This document shows, one piece after another, positions 27,076 through 34,109 of a stretch of DNA of 64,000 nucleotides. Position 1 is the first letter of the stretch; each line of letters begins with the position of its first letter. The position numbers were made by a program, and so were the translations under genes. The DNA is from Kribbella monticola (GTDB taxonomy: Bacteria > Actinomycetota > Actinomycetes > Propionibacteriales > Kribbellaceae), in contig NZ_QFXK01000032.1 of assembly GCF_003261635.1 (NCBI RefSeq), positions 51,986-115,985 on the forward strand, in the 5' to 3' direction. The notes under the pieces were generated by a model. That model was given only the letters and a program-made list of their open reading frames with translations, did no database searches and was not told the origin of the DNA.

Positions 27076-28442
27076 TGGTTTCCCGTGCCCCCAAATCGGA
27101 CGTCAAAGGTCAGCCTGGTGCCGACAGCGGCGATCCGTATGTCCCCGGCCACGGCAACGGCGGCTACCAGGTCGAGTCGTACGAGCTGGATCTCGACTAC
27201 CGGGTCAACAGCAACCGCCTGACCGGCAAGGCGACCATCACGGCCGTCGCCACGCACGCGCTGTCCCGGTTCAGCCTCGACCTGACCGGCCTGCGCGTCT
27301 CGAAGGTCGCCGTCAACGGCCGCCGCCCGGGCCGGTACGCGCATCGCAACGGCAAGCTCTACATCTGGCCCGCCACCGACATCGCCGACGGCGCGGAGTT
27401 CACAGTCGACGTCCAGTACGCCGGTAATCCGGCGCCGGTCGACAGCCCCTGGGGCGAACTCGGCTGGGAGGAACTCACCGAGGGTGTGATCGTCGCCAGC
27501 CAGCCGTGCGGCGCGGCGACCTGGTTCCCCTGCAACGACCACCCGGGCGACAAAGCGCATTACCGCATCACGATCAGCACCGATTCGCCGTACCAGGTGG
27601 TCGCGAACGGGCGCCTCGTCTCCCGGCGTACGAAGGCCAGCCGGACCAGCTGGGTCTTCGACCAGGCCGCTCCGATGGCGACGTACCTGGCAACCGTGCA
27701 GATCGGCCGGTACGACGTACTCGAGTTGGCCTCGTCGCCGGTGACCATCCGCGCCGTGCTCCCCGCCTCGCAAGTGCGCGATTTCCGCTCGGACTTCGGG
27801 CGTCAGCAGGACATGATGAAGCTGTTCAGCCGCCTGTTCGGGCCGTACCCTTTTGGCGGTTACACCGTTGTGGTGACGGACGACCCGCTCGAGATTCCCC
27901 TTGAAGCGCAGGGGATTTCGGTGTTCGGCAGCAACCACGTGGACGGGAAGCGGGGCGCCGAGCGGCTCGTCGCGCACGAACTCGCCCACCAATGGTTCGG
28001 CAACAGCCTGACCCCGTCGACCTGGCAGGACATCTGGCTGAACGAGGGTTTCGCCTGCTACGCCGAGTGGTTGTGGTCGGAGGATTCGGGCGGCCTGACT
28101 GCTGCCCAACAGGTCTCGAAGGCGCACAGCCGGCTGCGCGGTCTCGACCAGGACCTCGTCCTCTCGGATCCTGGCCCGGAGCTGATGTTCGACGACCGCC
28201 TCTACAAACGCGGCGCGATCACCTTGCACGTACTACGGCAGCAGCTCGGCGACGACGCGTTCTTCGACCTCCTGCGTGCCTGGACCAAGAAGAACCGGCA
28301 CGGCTCGGTGACCACAGCCGACTTCATCGCCCTGGCGCAAACGTTCTCCCCCGACTCCGACGCCACGCTGGCCCTGTTCGCCGTCTGGCTCGACGCCCCA
28401 GAACTCCCCGACCTTCCCAGAGCCTCTCGCCGTCGCAGGTGA
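27075..28442 (+). CDS. M1-family zinc aminopeptidase coupled to the Pls-like NRPS
   Basis: 455 residues. It has the M1 N-terminal beta domain and the catalytic domain with HELAHQW plus NEGFACYAEWLW (zinc ligands His, His, Glu). The usual GAMEN exopeptidase strip is replaced by IPLEAQGI, as in some actinobacterial members. It is shorter than full-length M1 enzymes (~850) and lacks the large C-terminal helical domain. No signal peptide. The ATG overlaps the NRPS stop (TGATG), so expression is coupled; a TTG one codon earlier is also possible. A role in trimming or degrading the polymer made by the NRPS fits; it is inferred from linkage and enzyme class. Confidence 0.9.
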   Translation: MVSRAPKSDVKGQPGADSGDPYVPGHGNGGYQVESYELDLDYRVNSNRLTGKATITAVATHALSRFSLDLTGLRVSKVAVNGRRPGRYAHRNGKLYIWPATDIADGAEFTVDVQYAGNPAPVDSPWGELGWEELTEGVIVASQPCGAATWFPCNDHPGDKAHYRITISTDSPYQVVANGRLVSRRTKASRTSWVFDQAAPMATYLATVQIGRYDVLELASSPVTIRAVLPASQVRDFRSDFGRQQDMMKLFSRLFGPYPFGGYTVVVTDDPLEIPLEAQGISVFGSNHVDGKRGAERLVAHELAHQWFGNSLTPSTWQDIWLNEGFACYAEWLWSEDSGGLTAAQQVSKAHSRLRGLDQDLVLSDPGPELMFDDRLYKRGAITLHVLRQQLGDDAFFDLLRAWTKKNRHGSVTTADFIALAQTFSPDSDATLALFAVWLDAPELPDLPRASRRRR

Positions 28443-28486
28443 GGCAGCGGACCGATTCTGTCCGCTGCTGGTTCTAGCGTGGGCTC

Positions 28487-29368
28487 ATGACGACGCTCAC
28501 CCAGAACCTCTTGGATCTGTCCGACTTCGCCTGGCAACGCCTACGGGCCAGGGTGGAGGGACTGACCGACGACGAGTACTTCTGGGAGCCCTTCCCCGGC
28601 TGCTGGTCCGTCCGCAAGACGGCGGACGGGTTCGCACCCGACGCCAACCCGCTGGCCGATCCACCGCCGTTCACCACGCTGGCCTGGCGGATCACGCACA
28701 TCATCGACATCCTCCAGGAGGACCGGACCGCGACCTGGTTCGGTCAGCAGCCCGCCCCTGACGACGGCACTCCGCCCGTGCCCAGCAGCGCCGCCGAGGC
28801 CATCAAGGCCCTCGAACATTCGTACGCCGTCTGGCGCCGCCGGCTCGCCGCGCTCAACCAGGACGTCCTGGAGCAACCGATGGGCTCAGTCGCCGGGATG
28901 TACGCCGACCACGACGGCACCGCCTTCGCCCTGCACATCCTCGACGAACTCATCCACCACGGCGCCGAAGTCGGCACTGTCCGCGACTTCTACTCCGGCC
29001 ACCGGGCTGAGGATCCGCTCGTCGTCGCACTACTGGACGGCGACCGCAGTACGGCGTCTGATGAGGCTCTCGACCTCCTCCGCCGGCAGCGGCCTGGATT
29101 GATCGCAGAGGCCGCGGCCGCCCAGCGATGGGAAGCGCTGCCGCTTCTCATCGACCTCGGCTTCGACGTGAGCGGCCGCACCGCTTCCGGCAAGACCGCC
29201 GCCCACTTCGCCGCCGGCGCCGGCAACCTCACCGCCCTTCGCCTCTTGGTTGCCAAGGGCACCGACTTGTCGCTGAAGGACGGGGATTTCGGAGCCACGC
29301 CACTCGGCTGGGCCGAGTGGTTCAAACAGGCCGAAGCTGCAGATTTCCTGCGTGAGCAGCACACCTAG
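28487..29368 (+). CDS. DinB-like protein fused to ankyrin repeats
   Basis: 293 residues. About 1-165 form a DinB/YfiT-type four-helix bundle with metal-ligand-like His residues (RITHIIDIL and LHILDELIHHGAEVG). From about 175 on there are ankyrin-like repeats (ALPLLIDLGFDVSGRTASGKTAAHFAAGAGNLTALRLLVAKGTDLSLKD). DinB-fold proteins include metal-dependent thiol transferases; ankyrins bind proteins. The combined role is unknown. The ATG lies 6 nt after TAGCGT (leaderless). Confidence 0.78.
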   Translation: MTTLTQNLLDLSDFAWQRLRARVEGLTDDEYFWEPFPGCWSVRKTADGFAPDANPLADPPPFTTLAWRITHIIDILQEDRTATWFGQQPAPDDGTPPVPSSAAEAIKALEHSYAVWRRRLAALNQDVLEQPMGSVAGMYADHDGTAFALHILDELIHHGAEVGTVRDFYSGHRAEDPLVVALLDGDRSTASDEALDLLRRQRPGLIAEAAAAQRWEALPLLIDLGFDVSGRTASGKTAAHFAAGAGNLTALRLLVAKGTDLSLKDGDFGATPLGWAEWFKQAEAADFLREQHT

Positions 29369-29374
29369 CCACAC

Positions 29375-30241
29375 TCAGATGCGGGCGGCATCGGCTGCTG
29401 CGGTGAGGAAGCGATCCAGGACGAGTGATCGCTCGACCCAAGCTGCGCCAACCCACCAGGACGCAGCTTTCCCTCGTAGCGGTGTCAGCCGCACCGCATC
29501 GGACGCGACGATCGTGGCCGCAGTCGCCGGGACGACGGCCGGCCCAACACCAGCGGCAACGAGTGCAAGCACGGTCTGAAGATCGTCCGCCTCCTGCAGT
29601 ACGAGCGGCGAGCACCCCAATTCGTCGTACAGGCGACTGAGCTGCTCCGACAGACCTGGCCCGCGGGCCGGGCGCAGCCGCACCAGCGGCCGACCGTCCA
29701 GCCACCTGGCGATGTTCGCCGGTACTGCGGTTGCCGCGGGCACCGCCAACGCCAACCGGTCCTTGCGAAGGCGTAGCTGCTCGATGCCCGCTGGTGCGGG
29801 GAGACGGACGAAGCCGAGCTGCAACGTGCCGGCCAGCAGCCGCTCGCACTGCACCGCCGACGACATGTCGTCGAGCGACACCGCGATCCCCGGGCAGCGG
29901 CTCCGGAACAACGCCACCGCCCGCGGCGCCAGCTCGATGCCGGACAGCCCGAAGCCGATCGCCAGCGAACCGTCCTCACCCGCTGCGACCGAGGCAGCAC
30001 GACGTTCGAAGGCCGCAGACCGGGCGAGCAGGTCGAGCGCGTCCGGCAGCAGCGCCTCTCCTGCCGCCGTCAGCCGGGCGCCGTGGCGGCCGCGGACGAA
30101 CAGGGAAACGCCGACCCGGCGTTCGAGCAGCTGCAGCTGCTTGGTGACGGCCGGCTGGCTGGTCGACAGCTCGATCGCGGCGGCGCTGACGTTCCCCGTG
30201 CGAGCGACCGCGGCGAAGGTGCGCAGCAGCCGGAGGTCCAT
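29375..30241 (-). CDS. LysR family transcriptional regulator
   Basis: 288 residues. The N-terminal winged HTH is clear (LRLLRTFAAVARTGNVSAAA, LSTSQPAVTKQLQLLERRVG), followed by the two-lobed effector domain. The ATG at 30241 lies 6 nt after TATCCT on its strand. The start codon and -10 box are next to or within the inverted repeat at 30244-30268, so it probably represses itself and controls the divergent nitrilase gene. Confidence 0.92.
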   Translation of the reverse strand: MDLRLLRTFAAVARTGNVSAAAIELSTSQPAVTKQLQLLERRVGVSLFVRGRHGARLTAAGEALLPDALDLLARSAAFERRAASVAAGEDGSLAIGFGLSGIELAPRAVALFRSRCPGIAVSLDDMSSAVQCERLLAGTLQLGFVRLPAPAGIEQLRLRKDRLALAVPAATAVPANIARWLDGRPLVRLRPARGPGLSEQLSRLYDELGCSPLVLQEADDLQTVLALVAAGVGPAVVPATAATIVASDAVRLTPLRGKAASWWVGAAWVERSLVLDRFLTAAADAARI

Positions 30242-30243
30242 AA

Positions 30244-30268
30244 CCACAGGATATGGATAACCCTGTGG
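30244..30268. promoter_or_regulatory. LysR-type operator candidate
   Basis: A perfect CCACAGG / CCTGTGG inverted repeat with an 11-nt AT-rich spacer, in the short divergent region of the LysR and nitrilase genes. It adjoins the LysR -10 box, as expected for autoregulation. Confidence 0.6.
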
Positions 30269-30330
30269 ATATCATTGGACGGCATCCATTCCTGGGCGGT
30301 TTGCTGGCTGCAACCACAGAGGAGATGCCG

Positions 30331-31287
30331 ATGTTGCGAGCCGCCGTCGTCCAGTTCGAGGCCGTCCCGGACCACCCGGAAGCCAACCTGTCCACCGTCC
30401 GGCGACTGGCCGGCCAGGCCGTCGCAGACGGCGCCCAACTGGTGGTGTTCCCGGAGATGTGTCTGCTCGGCTACTGGCACCTGCGCCGGCACCCGGAGGC
30501 CCGCCTGCGGGAGCTCGCCGAAACCCGGTCCGGCCCGAGCATCACCGCCGTACGGGCGCTCGCTCGCGAACTGGGCGCCGGGCTGGGTGTCGGCTGGCTC
30601 GAGTCGGACGGCGGGCGCCTCTTCAATGCCTACGCCGTGTGCCTGCCGGACGGCGCGGTCCACGTGCATCGCAAGCTGCACGCCTTCGAGCACGAGGCGA
30701 TCTCCAGCGGCGACGCGTTCACCGTTTTCGACACGCCTTGGCAGGCGAAGGTCGGCGTACTGATCTGCTGGGACAACAACCTCGTCGAGAACGTCCGCAT
30801 CACGGCGTTGCTCGGGGCAACGGTGCTGCTGGCCCCGCATCAGACCGGTGGGACGGACTCCCGCAGTCCGCACGGGATGAAGCCGATCCCGCTGGAAGTC
30901 TGGGAGCGGCGAGCCACCGACCCGGAAGCCGTACGGGCTGCTTTCGACGGACCGAACGGCCGCGGCTGGCTGCTGCGTTGGCTACCGTCCAGGGCCCACG
31001 ACAACGGTCTGTTCGTGCTGTTCAGCAACGGTGTCGGTCGCGACGACGACGAGGTCCGCACCGGCAACTCGATGGTGATCGACCCGTACGGACGGATCAT
31101 CGCCGAAACCCCGGTCCCGGCAGAGGCGGTGGTCGTCGCCGACCTCGACCTCGATCTGGTGCCGAGGGCAACCGGCCGCCGCTGGATCCGCGGCCGCCGC
31201 CCAGAGCTCTACACCCTCCTGACCGAACCCGGCAACGAACTCCCCCCACGCGCCGCCCGCTTCTCCCCCGACCCCGTCCCCCGCTGA
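30331..31287 (+). CDS. Carbon-nitrogen hydrolase (nitrilase superfamily)
   Basis: 318 residues. The Glu-Lys-Cys triad is visible: Glu in LVVFPEMCLLGYW, Lys in VHRKLHAFEHEA, Cys in VGVLICWDNNLVEN. These enzymes hydrolyse amides, nitriles or carbamoyl groups; the substrate is not readable. The frame is open from 30253, but the ATG at 30331 follows AGAGGAG by 6 nt and starts right at the conserved first strand (LRAAVVQFE). The divergent LysR gene is its probable regulator. Confidence 0.9.
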   Translation: MLRAAVVQFEAVPDHPEANLSTVRRLAGQAVADGAQLVVFPEMCLLGYWHLRRHPEARLRELAETRSGPSITAVRALARELGAGLGVGWLESDGGRLFNAYAVCLPDGAVHVHRKLHAFEHEAISSGDAFTVFDTPWQAKVGVLICWDNNLVENVRITALLGATVLLAPHQTGGTDSRSPHGMKPIPLEVWERRATDPEAVRAAFDGPNGRGWLLRWLPSRAHDNGLFVLFSNGVGRDDDEVRTGNSMVIDPYGRIIAETPVPAEAVVVADLDLDLVPRATGRRWIRGRRPELYTLLTEPGNELPPRAARFSPDPVPR

Positions 31288-31306
31288 CCCCCCTCCCACC
31301 GCAGCC

Positions 31307-31456
31307 AACCCACACTTTGAGGGGTCAGCCCCCGAACGCAGGGGTCCGCCGGCCAACCCACACTTTGGAGGGCCAACCCCTGAAAGCGTGGGTTGTCGCA
31401 GCGGATACCGATCAGCAACCCACACTTTGAGGGGTTAACCCCTCAAAGTGTGGGTT
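31307..31456. repeat. Array of three 40-bp palindromic units; last copy a perfect palindrome
   Basis: Units begin with AACCCACACTTTG at 31307, 31355 and 31417. The third (31417-31456) is a perfect 40-bp palindrome centred on GGGGTT/AACCCC. The second (31355-31394) is imperfect and the first is half-degenerate. A 22-nt spacer starting GTCGC separates units 2 and 3, a 62-nt period shared with the related array at 42710. It lies between convergent genes and may also end transcription both ways. Confidence 0.85.
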
Positions 31457-31493
31457 CGCCGGTGGGGTGGGGGCCACTCGGAGGGGAGGTGGT

Positions 31494-31964
31494 TCAGTAG
31501 ATGAGGGCTGTTGCGAGGGCGGCGATGCCTTCACCGCGGCCGGTGAGGCCCAGGCCGTCGGTGGTGGTGGCGGAGACGGAGACCTCCGCGTCGCAGGCGG
31601 CGCTGAGTGCCTTCTCGGCTTCTTCCCGGCGGCCGGCGAAGCGGGGCCGGTTGCAGATGACCTGCACGGTGATGTTGCCGATCTCGAAACCGGCTGCGCG
31701 CACCCGGCGAGCCGCCTCCGCGAGCAGGGTCGAACCTGAGGCACCGGCCCACTCGGGTTCCGACGTACCGAAGTTCGAGCCGAGGTCGCCGAGTCTTGCC
31801 GCGCTCAACAAAGCGTCACAAGCGGCGTGTGCTGCCACATCGCCATCAGAATGCCCAGCGGGCCCAGCGGTCTCCTCCGGCCACAGCAGTCCGGCCAGCC
31901 ACATCGGACGGCCTTCCTCGACGGGATGTACGTCGATGCCGGTGCCAACGCGCGGAATCTTCAC
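31494..31964 (-). CDS. ispF: 2-C-methyl-D-erythritol 2,4-cyclodiphosphate synthase
   Basis: MEP isoprenoid pathway; cyclises CDP-ME 2-phosphate. 156 residues. Zinc ligands lie in GIDVHPV and the helix GHSDGDVAAHAACDALLSAARLGDLG. The C-terminal block STTTDGLGLTGRGEGIAALATALI is typical. The GTG at 31964 overlaps the ispD stop (GTGA) with GGAGAGGACC upstream. The frame is open further upstream, but that part is antisense-like. Confidence 0.95.
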   Translation of the reverse strand: MKIPRVGTGIDVHPVEEGRPMWLAGLLWPEETAGPAGHSDGDVAAHAACDALLSAARLGDLGSNFGTSEPEWAGASGSTLLAEAARRVRAAGFEIGNITVQVICNRPRFAGRREEAEKALSAACDAEVSVSATTTDGLGLTGRGEGIAALATALIY

Positions 31965-32656
31965 GACCTGGTCCTCTCCGCCAGCAACCATTCGGCCAGC
32001 AGGAGATCTCGCGGCCGGGTCACCTTGAAGGCATCCTCGGACCCTTCGACCGTCTGCACAGGCACCCCGAGTCGCTCGCACAACATCGCGTCATCGGTCG
32101 CCCCTGCGACCTCACCGGCATGCGCACGACGCAGTACCGACGGCTCAAAACCTTGCGGGGTCTGTACTGCGACCAGAGCCGCCCGATCGGGCGTGTCGAC
32201 AACCCGGCCGTCGCGATCGACCCGCTTGATCGTGTCGGTGACAGGAACAGCCGGTACTACGGCAGGCGCGCCCGCTCGTACGGCGGCAACGACCCGCTCG
32301 ATCACCTCGACCGGCACGAACGACCTCGCGGCGTCATGAACGAGCACGCAGTCGATGCCGTCGACCGGGACCAGCTCCAACGCTGCCCGGACCGAATCGG
32401 TGCGCTCGGAGCCACCGGCAACGACCTGCAGGTGCGCGCCTTCGCAGTACGGCTCGAGTTGTTTGAGGACCATGTCCTCGGTGCCGGCTGGTACTGCGAT
32501 CACAAAACAGGCGAGGTCGGCGGCGGTCGCTGCCTTCAGTCCACGAACAGCGTGGACCAGCAGCGATTCGCCACCGACCTCTCGCAATGCCTTGGGGGCC
32601 TCGCCACCGAGCCGCAGCCCGAAACCGGCCGCCGGAATGATTGCCGCAGTACTCAC
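31961..32656 (-). CDS. ispD: 2-C-methyl-D-erythritol 4-phosphate cytidylyltransferase
   Basis: MEP pathway step forming CDP-ME from MEP and CTP. 231 residues. The nucleotide loop AAIIPAAGFGLRLGGEAPKAL, VLVHDAARSFVP and AVQTPQGF are all present. GTG start 6 nt after CATGAT, a possible -10. Coupled to ispF by a 4-nt overlap, with carD 52 bp upstream on the same strand. Confidence 0.95.
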   Translation of the reverse strand: MSTAAIIPAAGFGLRLGGEAPKALREVGGESLLVHAVRGLKAATAADLACFVIAVPAGTEDMVLKQLEPYCEGAHLQVVAGGSERTDSVRAALELVPVDGIDCVLVHDAARSFVPVEVIERVVAAVRAGAPAVVPAVPVTDTIKRVDRDGRVVDTPDRAALVAVQTPQGFEPSVLRRAHAGEVAGATDDAMLCERLGVPVQTVEGSEDAFKVTRPRDLLLAEWLLAERTRS

Positions 32657-32708
32657 GACGCCATCATGCCGGACGGATCGATCACGACCCGCGTCTCGTT
32701 CCTAACAG

Positions 32709-33194
32709 CTAGGAAGCGAGAACCTCGTCGAGGATGGCTTCCGCCTTGTCCTCATTGGTGTGTTCGGCCAGGGCCAGCTCGGAGACCAGAATCTGGCGAG
32801 CCTTCGCCAGCATCCGCTTCTCACCGGCGGAGAGACCACGGTCACGCTCTCGGCGCCACAGGTCGCGAACGACCTCCGCCACCTTCATCACGTCACCGGA
32901 GTGCAGCTTCTCCAGGTTCGCCTTGTATCGTCGCGACCAGTTGGTCGGCTCCTCCGTGTGCGGCGCCCGCAGCACGTCGAAGACGCGCTCCAGACCAGCC
33001 TGATCCACGACGTCACGCACGCCGACGAGATCGAGGTTGCACGCGGGGACCCGGACGACCAGGTCGTTCTGAGCGACGATCCTCAAGACCAGATAGGTCT
33101 TGTCCTCACCTTTGATCTGACGGGTCTCGATGTCCTCGATAACAGCTGCCCCATGATTCGGGTAGACAACCGTCTCGCCGACTGAAAAAGTCAT
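32709..33194 (-). CDS. carD: CarD family RNA polymerase-binding transcription regulator
   Basis: Binds the RNAP beta subunit and stabilises open promoter complexes, chiefly at rRNA promoters. 161 residues: the N-terminal Tudor-like RNAP-interaction domain (FSVGETVVYPNHGAAVIEDIETRQIKG) and the C-terminal helical DNA-binding domain (WSRRYKANLEKL, LWRRERDRGLSAGEKRML). The ATG follows AAAGGGG; a TAGGAT box about 30 nt upstream may be the -10. It heads carD-ispD-ispF. Confidence 0.97.
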   Translation of the reverse strand: MTFSVGETVVYPNHGAAVIEDIETRQIKGEDKTYLVLRIVAQNDLVVRVPACNLDLVGVRDVVDQAGLERVFDVLRAPHTEEPTNWSRRYKANLEKLHSGDVMKVAEVVRDLWRRERDRGLSAGEKRMLAKARQILVSELALAEHTNEDKAEAILDEVLAS

Positions 33195-33447
33195 ATGTCA
33201 CGTGCCCCTTTCCGAGTCCTATCCTACCACGCGCCCGCTGGTCCGGTCCGGGCGTTTGCGCTGGTCAGAGGCCATATCCCTCCTTGACAAACGTTGTCCC
33301 GCGTGCCTCGTACGCGCGAAATGGTTGCCCGGGACATCGCCGAAAGGTGGAGTCGCCGTCGGGTCCGGGCAGCGCGCTCGCTACGCTTTGCTCCGCCGGA
33401 GGCCAAAGCCTGACGGCATCGACCGGGTTGTAGGAGAGGGAACACCA

Positions 33448-33999
33448 GTGCCCATCACGTTGTCCTCGCAGGCCTTCCGGCGTACCGCTCTGACCGCGGC
33501 CGCCGTCACGCTGAGCATCACGGTGACAGCCTGCAGCGCGGGCTTCTCCGCCCAGACCTACCAGCCGTACCAGGCCGCCGAGGGCACCAACGCCAGCTCC
33601 GGTGGCATCGACATCCGGAACATGCTCGTGCTCGCCTCCGAGGACGGCAAGGGCGAACTGCACTCCGCGATCGTCAACAACAGCCAGAGCGACGACACTC
33701 TCGTCTCGATCGAGAGCGCCCCCGCCGACGCCCCGGTCCAGAACGGCTCCGTGCCGCAGGACGCCGACGAGAAGGTCACCTTCGGCAACGTGCGCGCCCT
33801 CCCCCTCAAGGTCGGCCAGTCGACCACCCTCCCGCCGGCCACCGGCGCCCCCATCACCGTCACCGGCGGCAAGCCCGGCGACATGATCAAGGTGACCATC
33901 ACCTTCGGCAAAGCCGCGCCGATCACCACGTCGGTCCCCGTCCTCACCGAAGACCACTACTCCCCAAGCCCCCGCCAGGACGCCGAACACGAGGGCTGA
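33448..33999 (+). CDS. LpqE-like lipoprotein
   Basis: 183 residues. A lipobox-type signal peptide ends in TVTACSAG (Cys28 as the lipidated residue). The mature part is an Ig-like/DUF461-like beta domain (IDIRNMLVLAS, LHSAIVNNSQSDDTLVSI). It is divergent from carD, matching the position of lpqE in mycobacteria. The GTG at 33448 follows AGGAGAGGG. Function unknown; a metal-binding or cell-wall role is only a guess. Confidence 0.8.
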   Translation: MPITLSSQAFRRTALTAAAVTLSITVTACSAGFSAQTYQPYQAAEGTNASSGGIDIRNMLVLASEDGKGELHSAIVNNSQSDDTLVSIESAPADAPVQNGSVPQDADEKVTFGNVRALPLKVGQSTTLPPATGAPITVTGGKPGDMIKVTITFGKAAPITTSVPVLTEDHYSPSPRQDAEHEG

Positions 34000-34080
34000 G
34001 TACTGCGGGGAAGGTCCCCCACGCGACCTCCTCCGTCGGCCGCTCCCACCCCGGGACGGCGCTCCTACGTCGCGCCTGAT
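34000..34080 (+). repeat. Dispersed ~80-bp intergenic repeat, copy between convergent genes
   Basis: Starts GTACTGCGGGGAAGGTCCCCC, then ACCTCCTCCGTCGGCCGCTC, CACCCCGGGA, and CGGCGCTCCTACGTCGCGCC. It lines up block by block with 50427-50510 and with the reverse complement of 13589-13667. Each copy carries two imperfect CTCCTnCGTCG direct repeats. Confidence 0.7.
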
Positions 34081-34109
34081 TGCGTAGGTGCGCCCCGTCG
34101 GCAGACGAC

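Noticed and set aside
31307..31456. CRISPR array at the AACCCACACTTTG repeats
   Set aside because: Units are palindromic, of uneven similarity and unequal spacing, only three in number, and without cas genes.
7663..31493. Calling the 24-kb accessory block a defined mobile element
   Set aside because: No integrase, transposase, tRNA target, terminal repeats or conjugation genes were seen. The insertion is reported only as a synteny break.
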